Positions 1 to 8,981 of a stretch of 64,000 bases of DNA are shown here, piece after piece. Made by a program: the position numbers and the translations under genes. Under the pieces are notes generated by a model. It ran no database searches, had not been told where the DNA came from, and saw only the letters and a list, made by a program, of their open reading frames with translations. Source of the DNA: Roseovarius aestuarii. GTDB lineage: Bacteria; Pseudomonadota; Alphaproteobacteria; Rhodobacterales; Rhodobacteraceae. Each line of letters starts with the position of its first letter. Positions within the stretch are counted from its first letter, which is position 1. The DNA is taken from positions 62,001 through 126,000 of the forward strand of contig JAPWHL010000009.1 of assembly GCA_027214255.1 (NCBI GenBank). The letters are read 5' to 3'.

Positions 1-266
1 CTCAACATGGCTTTGGCCGTTCGCCGGGCGAATCCGTGCCAACACTGAACACCGAATATTGATTGAGATGAGCGCATGGCGTGGCCTGAAAGATGGCTTT
101 GCGCATCGTTTTGACGCGTCTCCTGGGATGCCAGAATTGCCCACCATTGGGGGCAGGGCGGGTGTCATAAAAGTGTAATAAAACTTTAACATTAGCATCA
201 CAGTAGATTGTTAGACCGCGCCTAGTGGTCGGCTGCTTCGGCCCGCAAAGTTTATTAGGAGATACT
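1..266. other. Left edge and pstS upstream region, no confident gene
   Basis: No complete gene is supported here. On the plus strand one frame is open from the window edge to a TGA at 60-62 and could be the last 19 codons of a gene entering from the left; the tail is too short to identify. In related bacteria the sensor kinase phoR often precedes pstS, but these residues do not show a kinase motif. The rest, about 63-266, holds the Pho box and the pstS leader. The long minus-strand frame here runs into pstS and looks like a shadow. Confidence 0.4.
162..180 (+). promoter_or_regulatory. Candidate Pho box upstream of pstS
   Basis: Two direct repeats, TGTCAT at 163-168 and TGTAAT at 174-179, are spaced 11 bp start to start, the classic PhoB arrangement of 7-bp repeats split by 4 bp of AT-rich sequence. 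A possible -10 element, TAACAT, lies at 187-192, where a PhoB-dependent promoter would have it. The box sits 87 bp upstream of the pstS start. The phoB gene is in the same operon, so autoregulation is expected. Confidence 0.75.
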
Positions 267-1304
267 ATGTCCACTCTAAAGTTTTCCGTGTCGGCGCTGG
301 CTTTGGTTGCCGTGTCCGCCACCGCTGCTGCCGCACGTGACGAAATTCGCATCGTTGGATCGTCCACCGTATTCCCTTACACTCAAGCGGTTGCCGAGCA
401 GTTCGCGAACAATACAGGCGCCCCGTCGCCCATCGTCGAGTCCACCGGGACAGGCGGCGGCATGAAAATTTTCTGCGGCGGTATCGGCGAACAACATCCC
501 GACATCACCGGCGCGTCGCGCGCGATGAAAGCGTCGGAATACGAGCTGTGCCAAACAAATGGCGTGACCGATGTTTCCGAAGCGTTGATCGGCTTTGACG
601 GTCTGTCGATGGCGATTTCGCGCGGCAATGATTTTGCATGGGATCTGTCGCTGGGCGAAATCTATCTGGCGCTGGGTGCACAGGTGCCGGTGGACGGAAA
701 ATGGGCGGACAACCCATATACCACATGGGATCAGATCAACCCTGACCTGCCTGCCGTCGAAATCCTGGCCTATGGCCCTCCGCCCACATCGGGCACGCGC
801 GATGCATGGGTCGAGCTGGCCATGCACGCAGGCTGTGAGGAGCTGGAATTCGTCGAGGCAGGTGGTTTTGACGGCAAATGGGTCAAGGAAAACTGCTCGC
901 GTATGCGTACTGACGGGCCGTTTGTCGAAGCGGGCGAAAATGACAACCTGATCGTTCAGCGCCTTGAGGCCGACAAGAACGCAGTGGGCATCTTTGGTTA
1001 TTCCTTCCTTTATGAAAACCTCGACAAGCTGAAAGGCGTTATGATCGAGGGCGTCGAGCCGAAGATGGAAACGATTGCCGACAAATCCTACCCTGTGTCG
1101 CGTCCCCTGTACTTTTACGTCAAGAACGCACACCGCGGCGTGATCCCCAACCTGAACGAATTCATCGAAGAATACATGTCGGATGATGCGTTGGAAGCGG
1201 GCGGTTATTTGGCCGAGCGCGGTCTGGTTGCTCTGGCTGACGACCGTCGGATGGAACTGCAGGATGCAGTGCTGGAAGGCAAAGCGATGATGGCGCCCAA
1301 GTAA
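267..1304 (+). CDS. pstS: Phosphate ABC transporter, periplasmic phosphate-binding protein PstS
   Basis: Captures inorganic phosphate in the periplasm and hands it to PstCA. The 345-residue product begins with a signal peptide (about residues 1-23, hydrophobic core ending in AAAA), followed by the phosphate-binding loop GSSTVFP at 31-37, a second loop STGTGGG and a third SGTRDAW, all typical of the family. The ATG at 267 was chosen because AGGAG lies at 257-261; an in-frame upstream start at 225 has no comparable site. It is the first gene of the pst-pho operon and follows a Pho box. A terminator-like hairpin separates it from pstC, consistent with higher expression of the binding protein than of the membrane parts. 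PstS proteins also bind arsenate to a lesser degree. Confidence 0.95.
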   Translation: MSTLKFSVSALALVAVSATAAAARDEIRIVGSSTVFPYTQAVAEQFANNTGAPSPIVESTGTGGGMKIFCGGIGEQHPDITGASRAMKASEYELCQTNGVTDVSEALIGFDGLSMAISRGNDFAWDLSLGEIYLALGAQVPVDGKWADNPYTTWDQINPDLPAVEILAYGPPPTSGTRDAWVELAMHAGCEELEFVEAGGFDGKWVKENCSRMRTDGPFVEAGENDNLIVQRLEADKNAVGIFGYSFLYENLDKLKGVMIEGVEPKMETIADKSYPVSRPLYFYVKNAHRGVIPNLNEFIEEYMSDDALEAGGYLAERGLVALADDRRMELQDAVLEGKAMMAPK

Positions 1305-1325
1305 GGCCCTGCATCGGATCGAAAA

Positions 1326-1358
1326 CCCGGAGCGTCCCGACGCTCCGGGCGTTTTTTT
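1326..1358 (+). terminator. Intercistronic hairpin with T-tract between pstS and pstC
   Basis: An inverted repeat CCCGGAGCGTC/GACGCTCCGGG (1326-1336 and 1339-1349) closes over a very short loop and is followed by CG and seven T at 1352-1358. This is a textbook intrinsic terminator. As the pst genes continue on the same strand with no other obvious promoter, it probably attenuates rather than ends transcription, and may also protect the 3' end of a pstS-only mRNA. Confidence 0.8.
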
Positions 1359-1373
1359 GGAAAGTTCAGGCCC

Positions 1374-2750
1374 ATGACCACGCTTCCTTTTCTATTGCTT
1401 ATATTGGCCGTTATCGTTGGATATGTACTTAACCGCGTTGCGGCTAAGACGATCCGAGATGGCGGAAACAGGCTCCATTCCATGACATCCTATCATGGGA
1501 TGTTTTCGGCTTTGTTGATCCTTGTACCCGTTCTGACATTTATCCTGCTGTGGCTGGTTCTGCGTGGACCGGTCATTGACGGCATGGTGATGGGTGGTTT
1601 GCCAGATGGTGTTCTGGTTGATCTGGATTCGGGTGGTGTTCAGCTGGTCCTGGCCGAGATCAAATCGGTATCACGTGGGCAGGTGTTCGGAACGCCGGAG
1701 GATTGGAAAATCGCCGCTGCGGACCGGTTTGTTATCCTTCACCAGCGAGCTGATTGGCTATTGATTGCGGCAGTTGCTGCGATCTCGCTGCTTTTGATGG
1801 GATTCGCACGGTCGCGCGTGACGGCAGATTTCCGTGCCCGTCAGGGTGTCGAGGGGATCGTGTCTGGCTTGATGATCTTTTGTTCGACCGTGGCGATCTT
1901 CACCACCATCGGTATCATTGTCTCGCTGACTTATGAAACGTTTCGGTTTCTGGAAGCGGTCCCGCTGACCGATTTCCTGTTTGGAGTGAATTGGGAGCCA
2001 CAAATCCCCCTGCGTGAAGATCAGATTGCGGCCGAGGGCGCATTTGGATGGCTGCCGGTGTTCCTTGGAACAATCGTCATTACGGTCGTTGCCCTTGTTG
2101 TCGCGGTTCCGATCGGACTGTTCTCGGCGATCTATCTGAACGAATTCGCACCAAGAAAGCTGCGTTCGGTGGTTAAGCCGGTGTTGGAAATCCTCGCCGG
2201 GGTACCAACCGTCGTTTATGGATTTTTTGCCATTCTGGTCGTCGCGCCAGCCATTCGCAGTCTGGGACAATCCATTGGGTTGGATGTGGCACCGAACACT
2301 GCGCTGGCGGCGGGCGGGGTGATGGGGATCATGTTGATCCCGTTTATTTCATCCTTTGCCGATGATGCACTGTCCGCTGTTCCGCAAACCTTGCGCGACG
2401 GCGCGCTTGGCCTTGGCGCGACGCGGGGCGAAATGATGACAACGGTTTTGTTTCCCGCCGCCTTGCCGGGGATCGTGGGCGGCGTTCTGTTGGCCGTTAG
2501 CCGCGCGATCGGAGAAACGATGATCGTGGTCATGGCTGCTGGCCTGATCGCCAAACTGACGATCAATCCGCTGGACAGCGTCACCACTGTTACGGTGCAG
2601 ATTGTCACGCTTTTGATCGGGGACACGTCGTTTGATAACCCCAAAACGCTGGCGGCATTTGCCTTGGGCATGATGCTGTTTCTTGTCACCCTGATGATCA
2701 ACATTTTCGCGCTGCGCATTGTGCGCAAGTATCGCGAAGCATACGATTGA
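1374..2750 (+). CDS. pstC: Phosphate ABC transporter permease PstC
   Basis: Inner-membrane channel subunit pairing with PstA. At 458 residues it is longer than the roughly 320-residue enteric PstC; the extra length is N-terminal (hydrophobic segments near residues 4-20, 40-65 and 130-145), a long form common in alphaproteobacteria. The C-terminal half carries the permease domain with several transmembrane helices and the ATPase-coupling loop near DGALGLGATRGEMM. It starts after the attenuator hairpin and is followed after 10 bp by pstA, so the two are surely co-transcribed. Confidence 0.93.
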   Translation: MTTLPFLLLILAVIVGYVLNRVAAKTIRDGGNRLHSMTSYHGMFSALLILVPVLTFILLWLVLRGPVIDGMVMGGLPDGVLVDLDSGGVQLVLAEIKSVSRGQVFGTPEDWKIAAADRFVILHQRADWLLIAAVAAISLLLMGFARSRVTADFRARQGVEGIVSGLMIFCSTVAIFTTIGIIVSLTYETFRFLEAVPLTDFLFGVNWEPQIPLREDQIAAEGAFGWLPVFLGTIVITVVALVVAVPIGLFSAIYLNEFAPRKLRSVVKPVLEILAGVPTVVYGFFAILVVAPAIRSLGQSIGLDVAPNTALAAGGVMGIMLIPFISSFADDALSAVPQTLRDGALGLGATRGEMMTTVLFPAALPGIVGGVLLAVSRAIGETMIVVMAAGLIAKLTINPLDSVTTVTVQIVTLLIGDTSFDNPKTLAAFALGMMLFLVTLMINIFALRIVRKYREAYD

Positions 2751-2760
2751 GGCCTAGGAC

Positions 2761-4062
2761 ATGACCGATTTCACCACTGGTGCGGGTGTCCCGCGCAACA
2801 CGACCTCAACAGAGCTGGTGGCTGCGTCGCTTAAGCGTCGCCGCCGCAAGCAATCGCGCCTGCAATGGATTGGCCTTGGGGCGATTTCTGTCGCATTCCT
2901 GATGCTATTCATTTTGGTGTCGTCGTTGATCTCGACAGGGTGGCAGGCGTTTACACAGACCCATGTCACGCTTGAGGTTTATGTCGATCCCGAAGAAATC
3001 CCGGTTGACCGCCTCCCACGCGGGGGGTTTGACGATGCATTGGCCGCATCATTGGGGAAAATGGTTCCTGGCGTCGATATGTCGGACAGGAAAACGGCCC
3101 GCGCGGTCGAGAGTATCCTTAGCAACGGCGCACAGTTTAGTCTGCGGGACATGGTTGTGGCGGACCCTGATTTGATTGGTCAGACCATCACGATGAAAGT
3201 GCCGGTGTCGGACCCTTATGATCAGTTGAACAAAGGGTTGATTGAACGCGAAACCCCCGAGGAAAACCGGCGCGTCAAAAACAACGAGATCGCTTGGTTT
3301 GATGCGCTGGTGGCTCAGGGTGCCATTTCCAAGCCTTTCAACCTTGCTTTGTTTAAGAATGCGGATTCGCGGTTTCCCGAACAGGCGGGCTTGAAGGGCG
3401 CGTTGGTCGGATCGTTCTGGGCCTTGCTGACCTGTTTCCTGATCGCTTTTCCGTTGGGGATTGGCTCGGCGATCTATCTGGAAGAATTCGCGCCTAAAAA
3501 CAAGTTGAGCGATTTCATCGAGGTCAACATCAACAATTTGGCGGCTGTACCATCGGTCGTGTTCGGTTTGTTGGCGCTGGCGGTGTTTATCGGCTGGTTT
3601 GGACTGCCACGATCCGCTCCGTTTGTTGGGGGCTTAACGTTGGCTTTGATGACAATGCCGACGATTATTATCGCCACACGTGCCGCGTTAAAGGCTGTAC
3701 CACCTTCGATCCGTGAGGCGGCTTTGGGGCTTGGCGCATCGCGTCAGCAGGTCGTATTTCAACATGTCTTGCCCTTGGCAATGCCCGGCGTTCTGACGGG
3801 TACGATCATCGGTCTGGCGCAGGCGCTGGGCGAAACTGCGCCGTTGCTGTTGATCGGGATGAACGCCTTTATCACTTCGGCGGCCAGTAGCCCGTTTGAT
3901 AGTGCGACAGCCTTGCCGACCCAGATTTTCATCTGGGCGGACAGTCCTGAACGCGGGTTCGTGTCACGGACCTCGGCGGCGATCCTCGTGTTGCTTGGCT
4001 TTCTGGTCATCATGAATGCCATCGCAATTTATCTGCGCCAGAAATTCGAACGCAAATGGTAA
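2761..4062 (+). CDS. pstA: Phosphate ABC transporter permease PstA
   Basis: Second channel subunit of the Pst importer. The 433-residue product has a basic N-terminus (KRRRRKQSR near residues 25-33), one transmembrane segment near 40-60, a long soluble stretch, then the permease core with the coupling motif [12 protein letters not shown] near residue 320. Like PstC it is the extended alphaproteobacterial form (enteric PstA is about 296 residues). The extra segment at 65-205 is probably periplasmic. It lies 10 bp after pstC and 25 bp before pstB. Confidence 0.93.
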   Translation: MTDFTTGAGVPRNTTSTELVAASLKRRRRKQSRLQWIGLGAISVAFLMLFILVSSLISTGWQAFTQTHVTLEVYVDPEEIPVDRLPRGGFDDALAASLGKMVPGVDMSDRKTARAVESILSNGAQFSLRDMVVADPDLIGQTITMKVPVSDPYDQLNKGLIERETPEENRRVKNNEIAWFDALVAQGAISKPFNLALFKNADSRFPEQAGLKGALVGSFWALLTCFLIAFPLGIGSAIYLEEFAPKNKLSDFIEVNINNLAAVPSVVFGLLALAVFIGWFGLPRSAPFVGGLTLALMTMPTIIIATRAALKAVPPSIREAALGLGASRQQVVFQHVLPLAMPGVLTGTIIGLAQALGETAPLLLIGMNAFITSAASSPFDSATALPTQIFIWADSPERGFVSRTSAAILVLLGFLVIMNAIAIYLRQKFERKW

Positions 4063-4087
4063 GCGCCCCGCGCAAAAGGACACCGAC

Positions 4088-4885
4088 ATGAACGATATGA
4101 GACAATTTGAACGGGACGTGAAGATGACCAACACAAAGATCACGGCACGCAGCGTAAACGTGCATTATGGCGACACGCATGCGATTAAGGATGTGGATGT
4201 TGATATCGCAGACAAGACCGTGACCGCCTTTATCGGGCCTTCCGGGTGCGGCAAGTCAACCTTTCTACGCTGCCTGAACCGGATGAATGATACGATCGAT
4301 ATCTGTCGTGTGACTGGTCTGATCAATCTGGATGGCAAGGATATCAACCACAAGTCGGTTGACCCTGTGCAACTGCGCGCGCAGGTCGGCATGGTATTCC
4401 AAAAACCTAACCCGTTTCCAAAGTCGATCTATGACAATATTGCCTACGGTCCGCGTATTCACGGGCTGGCCCGCTCAAAGGCCGATCTGGATGTGATCGT
4501 AGAAAAATCCCTGCGTCGAGGCGCGATTTGGGAAGAGGTTAAGGACCGGTTGGACCAGCCCGGCACCGGATTGTCCGGTGGACAGCAACAGCGCCTTTGC
4601 ATCGCCCGTGCCGTGGCGACCGAGCCCGAAGTTTTGCTGATGGACGAGCCGTGCTCGGCCTTGGACCCGATCGCGACTGCCCAAGTCGAAGAGTTGATCG
4701 ATGAACTCCGTCAGGAATATTCGGTGGTGATCGTCACTCACTCGATGCAGCAAGCCGCGCGCGTGAGCCAGAAAACCGCGTTCTTCCACCTTGGTCATCT
4801 GGTCGAATTCAATGACACCGATCAGATTTTCACCAACCCTCAGGATAGCCGCACCGAAAGCTATATCACCGGTAAGATCGGTTAA
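4088..4885 (+). CDS. pstB: Phosphate ABC transporter ATP-binding protein PstB
   Basis: Cytoplasmic ATPase driving PstCA. The 265-residue product shows Walker [10 protein letters not shown] at residues 50-58, signature LSGGQQQR, Walker B LLMDEP and the switch histidine in THSMQQ, all in order. The ATG at 4088 is chosen because AAAAGGA lies seven bases upstream; an earlier in-frame start at 4016 would overlap pstA, and a later ATG at 4124 lacks a good site. Length matches the family. It lies 11 bp before phoU. Confidence 0.95.
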   Translation: MNDMRQFERDVKMTNTKITARSVNVHYGDTHAIKDVDVDIADKTVTAFIGPSGCGKSTFLRCLNRMNDTIDICRVTGLINLDGKDINHKSVDPVQLRAQVGMVFQKPNPFPKSIYDNIAYGPRIHGLARSKADLDVIVEKSLRRGAIWEEVKDRLDQPGTGLSGGQQQRLCIARAVATEPEVLLMDEPCSALDPIATAQVEELIDELRQEYSVVIVTHSMQQAARVSQKTAFFHLGHLVEFNDTDQIFTNPQDSRTESYITGKIG

Positions 4886-4896
4886 GGAATAACACC

Positions 4897-5613
4897 ATGA
4901 GTGATAAACATATCGTATCCGCGTTTGATCGCGACCTCGAAGACATCCAGTCCGCCATGCTGACAATGGGTGAGCTGGTGCAGGCCGCGCTGACGGACGC
5001 TGCGCAGGCCCTGAAAACCAGCGACAGCGCAATGGCAGAAAAGATTCGCAAGGGTGACCGGTTGATTGATGGTCTGGATCAGACGGTCAAAACCGAAACC
5101 GCAAAACTGTTGGCGCTTCGTTCGCCGACCGCTGGAGATTTGCGTACAGTGCTGTCCGTTATGGAGATCAGCTCGCACCTAGAGCGGTGCGGCGACTATG
5201 CCAAGAACATCTCCAAGCGCACGATCGCAATGGCGGAAAGTGACGAAATCGAAGGTTCGCTTTCGGCATTGGTTCGCATGACGGCCTTCGTTGTGGAAAT
5301 GATCACTGACGCGCTGGATGCTTACGTCAAACGCGACTTGACCAAAGCGAAAGAGATCATTGAGCGGGACGTTGAGGCGGACCAGATTTATAACACCCTG
5401 TTCCGGTCGTTGTTGACGCATATGATGGAAGATCCGCGCAAAATCGCCGTTGGTATGCACCTGCATTTCATCGCGAAGAACATCGAGCGCGTTGGAGATC
5501 ACGCAACGGGCATCGCGGAACAGTCAATCTATCTGATTACAGGTGAAATGCCTGATGATGAACGGCCCAAGCTGGACAGTTCGTCATTGGGGCTTGTGGA
5601 AAGCGACGACTGA
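4897..5613 (+). CDS. phoU: Phosphate signalling complex protein PhoU
   Basis: Links the Pst transporter to the PhoR/PhoB two-component system, keeping the regulon off when phosphate is plentiful. The 238-residue protein is entirely helical in appearance and carries two PhoU repeats, each with the metal-binding type motif around ERCGDYAKNI (about residues 95-104) and ERVGDHATGI (about 195-204). Length and position after pstB are standard. Its stop overlaps the phoB start by one base (TGATG), implying translational coupling. Confidence 0.95.
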   Translation: MSDKHIVSAFDRDLEDIQSAMLTMGELVQAALTDAAQALKTSDSAMAEKIRKGDRLIDGLDQTVKTETAKLLALRSPTAGDLRTVLSVMEISSHLERCGDYAKNISKRTIAMAESDEIEGSLSALVRMTAFVVEMITDALDAYVKRDLTKAKEIIERDVEADQIYNTLFRSLLTHMMEDPRKIAVGMHLHFIAKNIERVGDHATGIAEQSIYLITGEMPDDERPKLDSSSLGLVESDD

Positions 5614-6302
5614 TGACCCAGATGCAGCCATCCGTTCTGGTCGTCGAAGATGAGCCCGCGCAAAGGGAAGTTCTTGTTTACAACCTTGAGCGCGAGGGGT
5701 TTCGCGTGATCAAGGCCGGGGACGGCAACGAAGCAGTGTTGCTGGTCGATGAAGAACGCCCCGATTTGGTCTTGCTGGACTGGATGTTGCCCGGCGTTTC
5801 GGGGATTGAAATCTGCCGACAGATCAAGATGAAGCCCTCGCTTCGTCAAACGCCGGTCATCATGCTGTCGGCGCGCTCGGAAGAAGTCGATAAGGTGCGC
5901 GGCTTGGAAACCGGGGCCGATGACTATGTCGTCAAACCCTACTCGCTGGCCGAGTTGCTGGCACGTGTCAAAACGCAGTTGCGTCGGACGCGGCCCGCAT
6001 CCGTGGGTGAGCATCTGACCTACGATGATATCATGCTGGATTCCGGCACGCATCGGGTCTATCGCTCGAAACAAGAGCTAAAATTGGGCCCGACCGAATT
6101 TAGGCTTTTGACAACCTTGATGGAAAAACCGGGCAGGGTCTGGAGCCGCGAACAATTGCTGGACCGAGTCTGGGGGCGTGATGTTTACGTAGATACCAGA
6201 ACGGTAGATGTCCATGTTGGACGGCTTCGCAAAGCACTGAAATGCACCGGGGCTGATGATCCGATTCGAACCGTGCGCGGCGCTGGATATGCTTTGGGAT
6301 AA
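5613..6302 (+). CDS. phoB: Phosphate regulon response regulator PhoB
   Basis: OmpR-type response regulator that activates Pho-box promoters when phosphorylated by PhoR. The 229-residue product has an intact receiver (acidic pair E12-D13, phosphoacceptor D56 in LLDWMLPG, the lysine of VVKPYS) and a C-terminal winged helix with the family recognition region near RTVDVHVGRLRKAL. A candidate Pho box precedes the operon, so it probably autoregulates. phoR is not in the window. The next gene starts inside its 3' end. Confidence 0.95.
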   Translation: MTQMQPSVLVVEDEPAQREVLVYNLEREGFRVIKAGDGNEAVLLVDEERPDLVLLDWMLPGVSGIEICRQIKMKPSLRQTPVIMLSARSEEVDKVRGLETGADDYVVKPYSLAELLARVKTQLRRTRPASVGEHLTYDDIMLDSGTHRVYRSKQELKLGPTEFRLLTTLMEKPGRVWSREQLLDRVWGRDVYVDTRTVDVHVGRLRKALKCTGADDPIRTVRGAGYALG

Positions 6303-6999
6303 GCCCGACCTGCACGTGGTTGCGGTCCAATCAGGTAGGCGGAGTCTGGCTGTTGTGTTGGTGTCCGCCCACGGCCTTCCGTCTGTGATCGCCTACGCGC
6401 TGGATCTTGCCGGGTTTGATATTGTCGTGTTCGACGATGCGCGGCGCTGCCTTGATGAAATTCCTGTTCGACGCCCGGACATCGTCGTTTTTGATACCGC
6501 TATGGTGCAGCCGGGGCATAATTTCCATGACGACGTGGCGACCGCGCGGATAACAGAAACGCTGCCAGTTCTCGAAATATCGCCTGACAGCGACAGCGCG
6601 TCCAATGCCCAGATGCTGACACCCACCAGCGGCGAGGTTGAAGCCTTTCTTAAGATCAGGGCATTGCTAAGGCGAGAGCGGCCCAGTGCCCTGCTCGGTA
6701 AGCGGAAAAACGGGCCGATCACCTTGGATGAACCCGGCTTTAGGCTGTGTCTAGAACAGGGCTGTGCAGAAATCAGCAAAACAGACCTGAACATCCTCGG
6801 CCCCTTTTTTGATGTCCAAGATGCCATTTTTGATCGCCAGTCGCTGGAATGTTTGGCCCTGAAGGGTAGCGATTGGAGGCCGGGCAGTCGATCAATCGAC
6901 ACATATATCAGTCGCCTGCGGCGGCGTGTCGACGCGCAGCTTGGGTTTGACCCACTGCGCGCGGTGCGCGGTGTCGGCTATGCTCTGCGCAAACAGTAG
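6256..6999 (+). CDS. PhoB/OmpR-like regulator with degenerate receiver domain
   Basis: A second winged-helix regulator directly after phoB. The C-terminal 90 residues match the OmpR DNA-binding domain (SIDTYISRLRRRVD, ending RAVRGVGYALRKQ, almost identical in pattern to the end of PhoB). The N-terminal part aligns with the PhoB receiver: an aspartate is kept (D80 in VVFDTAM), but the acidic pair is replaced by V36-S37 and the conserved KP is replaced by a PTS segment, so canonical phosphorylation is unlikely. With the ATG at 6256 it overlaps phoB by 47 bp. Starts at 6289 (ATG) or slightly later are equally possible, since residues 1-30 precede the receiver fold. Its targets are unknown; position suggests a role in the phosphate or arsenic genes. 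Confidence 0.7.
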   Translation: MIRFEPCAALDMLWDKPDLHVVAVQSGRRSLAVVLVSAHGLPSVIAYALDLAGFDIVVFDDARRCLDEIPVRRPDIVVFDTAMVQPGHNFHDDVATARITETLPVLEISPDSDSASNAQMLTPTSGEVEAFLKIRALLRRERPSALLGKRKNGPITLDEPGFRLCLEQGCAEISKTDLNILGPFFDVQDAIFDRQSLECLALKGSDWRPGSRSIDTYISRLRRRVDAQLGFDPLRAVRGVGYALRKQ

Positions 7000-7104
7000 G
7001 TCGGTGCGCAAGGGATGGGTATTGGAGTGCAGGCATTTTGAGGGCAGCATTCTGAGTTGAAACCATCGGGTGTCATGAAAACTTCACTGGACATTTCTTT
7101 TTGA

Positions 7105-7128
7105 TTCCATCATTCGGGAAATATGGAA
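7105..7128 (+). promoter_or_regulatory. Imperfect palindrome over the arsR-arsC start, candidate ArsR operator
   Basis: TTCCATCATTC (7105-7115) and GAAATATGGAA (7118-7128) pair at 9 of 11 positions around a two-base centre. The right arm contains the ATG of the ArsR-ArsC fusion. ArsR/SmtB repressors bind such imperfect 12-2-12-like palindromes near the promoter or start of the operon they control, so autorepression is a reasonable inference. No protein-binding evidence is available. Confidence 0.5.
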
Positions 7129-7977
7129 CAGAATAGCGCCACACATGCTTTTGCAACTTTGGGACACTCGGGCCGGCTTGCCGTTTTTCGCCTTCTTATG
7201 CGGTTTGCACCGCGGGGGGTGCGCCCGACCGAAATCGCCGAAGCCCTTGAGCTTAAACAAAATACCCTATCCCATCATCTGGCGGATTTGACGGCATCGG
7301 GGCTTGTGCAGGTCGAACGGCAGGGGCGATCGCTGTTCTATTCGGTTGATTTGAATAAAACTGAGGAACTGATCGGATATCTGGCGCTGGATGTTGGGCG
7401 CGCGCGCTCTGATCTTTTGACATCATTCATGACGTCACAGGATGATATGCTTGCGCCAAACACCGGTTTGAACGTGTTGTTCATCTGTTCGGGAAACTCT
7501 GCACGGTCAATTTTTGCCGAGGCCCTGCTGCGTGATCTGGGGCAGGGGAAGTTTCGGGTGTACTCCGCAGGAACGCAGCCCAACACACAGCTGAACTCGT
7601 TTGCATTAGAGATACTTGGGCGCAATGGTCACGATACCTCGGGTTTGCGATCTAAACACCTCTCGGAATTTCAAATGCCCGCGTCACCTGCCATGGATTT
7701 TGTCTTTACGGTCTGTGACACCGCCGCTGCCGAGGAATGCCCGCCATGGCCCGGCCAACCGATCAGCGGCCATTGGGGCCTGCCTGATCCGGTAAAAGCC
7801 TCGGGAACCGAGGCCGAAAAGGCCCTTGTCTTTACGCAAACCTACAGTGCTTTGCGTTGCCGCATCATGGCCTTTGTCGAATTGCCCTTTGACCGCCTAA
7901 GTCGACTGTCTCTGCAATCTTGTGTCGATGCCATCAGCATTGATGCCACGCCTGCCCCGAAAGGAACCCTGACATGA
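7123..7977 (+). CDS. ArsR-family repressor fused to arsenate reductase (ArsC, low-molecular-weight phosphatase fold)
   Basis: The 284-residue product has two domains. Residues 1-100 are an ArsR winged helix (HTH about 34-56, then a wing [10 protein letters not shown]). Residues 116-265 are a thioredoxin-coupled arsenate reductase/LMW phosphatase: P-loop C122-x5-R128 (CSGNSAR), a second redox pair C198 and C206, and HWGLPDP near the acid residue. The ArsR part holds no cysteine at all; the first cysteine is the catalytic C122, so ordinary As(III) sensing by the repressor domain is not possible, and sensing may go through the reductase domain. It heads the arsenic operon; its stop overlaps the GAPDH start by 4 bp (ATGA). 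The upstream ribosome site is weak. Confidence 0.85.
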   Translation: MEQNSATHAFATLGHSGRLAVFRLLMRFAPRGVRPTEIAEALELKQNTLSHHLADLTASGLVQVERQGRSLFYSVDLNKTEELIGYLALDVGRARSDLLTSFMTSQDDMLAPNTGLNVLFICSGNSARSIFAEALLRDLGQGKFRVYSAGTQPNTQLNSFALEILGRNGHDTSGLRSKHLSEFQMPASPAMDFVFTVCDTAAAEECPPWPGQPISGHWGLPDPVKASGTEAEKALVFTQTYSALRCRIMAFVELPFDRLSRLSLQSCVDAISIDATPAPKGTLT

Positions 7978-8981
7978 CCCGTATCGCTATCAATGGCCTT
8001 GGCCGCATGGGAAAACTTGCCCTGCGTGATCTGATTGACACCGGCGCAGGTGGTGACATCGTATTGGTGAACGACCCCATGGGCGACGCCGAGCAGCACG
8101 CGTTGCTGATGGAGTTTGATAGCGTTCATGGCCGTTGGCCCACACCGGTCGGGTTTCAGGACGATGCCCTGATTTTGAACGGCCAAACGATTCGCTTGAC
8201 GCACGAGAAAACGATCGAGGCACTACCCCTGACGGAAATGGGTATTGATCTGGTGATCGACTGTACCGGGGTATTCAAGACCAGCGCCAAGGTCGCACCC
8301 TATTACGCGGCCGGGGTGAAAAAGGTCGTGGTGTCATCCCCGGTCAAGGACGGAGGAGCCCTGAACCTTGTTTATGGGGTCAATCACGATCTTTATGATG
8401 GCTCGCAAACTCTGATCACTGCCGCGTCTTGCACCACCAACTGTCTCGCGCCAGTGGTGAAGGTAATCCACGAGTCTTTGGGCATTCGTCATGGGTCTAT
8501 CACGACGATCCATGACGTGACCAATACCCAAACCATCGTGGATCGTCCGGCCAAGGACATGCGCCGCGCGCGATCTGCCATGACCAATCTTATTCCGACA
8601 ACCACCGGTAGCGCCACTGCGATCACGTTGATCTACCCGGAACTCAAGGGGCGATTAAATGGCCATGCGGTGCGCGTTCCGTTGCTGAACGCTTCGCTGA
8701 CGGATTGTGTGTTTGAATTGGAAACGCCCACAACTGCAGAAGAGGTCAACGCGCTGTTCAAGGCTGCAGCGGACGGCCCGCTCAAAGGTATTCTTGGGTA
8801 TGAAACACGGCCGTTGGTTTCCAGTGATTTTACCAATGATCCGCGTTCATCCATTGTCGACGGGCCGTCAACGATGGTGGTGAATGAAACGCAGTTGAAA
8901 ATCTTCACATGGTACGACAACGAATGGGGCTATGCCTGCCGTCTGGCGGACATCACCCGTATGGTTGCGGGGTCGATGTGA
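7974..8981 (+). CDS. ArsJ-associated glyceraldehyde-3-phosphate dehydrogenase
   Basis: Oxidises glyceraldehyde-3-phosphate using arsenate in place of phosphate to give unstable 1-arseno-3-phosphoglycerate, the substrate of ArsJ. The 335-residue product has the NAD-binding start INGLGRMG (residues 6-13), catalytic C153 in SCTTNC, and a conserved core TIHDVTNTQ; it differs from housekeeping GAPDH at several sites, as ArsJ-linked paralogues do. Its role rests on context: it is coupled by ATGA to the arsR-arsC fusion before it and by GTGA to arsJ after it. A purely glycolytic role is the alternative and is less likely here. Confidence 0.88.
   Translation: MTRIAINGLGRMGKLALRDLIDTGAGGDIVLVNDPMGDAEQHALLMEFDSVHGRWPTPVGFQDDALILNGQTIRLTHEKTIEALPLTEMGIDLVIDCTGVFKTSAKVAPYYAAGVKKVVVSSPVKDGGALNLVYGVNHDLYDGSQTLITAASCTTNCLAPVVKVIHESLGIRHGSITTIHDVTNTQTIVDRPAKDMRRARSAMTNLIPTTTGSATAITLIYPELKGRLNGHAVRVPLLNASLTDCVFELETPTTAEEVNALFKAAADGPLKGILGYETRPLVSSDFTNDPRSSIVDGPSTMVVNETQLKIFTWYDNEWGYACRLADITRMVAGSM

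Noticed and set aside
2-367. Minus-strand open frame of 121 codons at the left edge
   Set aside because: It overlaps the pstS start and Pho box in antisense and shows no family pattern.
276-1133. Minus-strand open frame (285 codons) across pstS
   Set aside because: Antisense to a clear pstS with conserved motifs; composition looks like a shadow frame.
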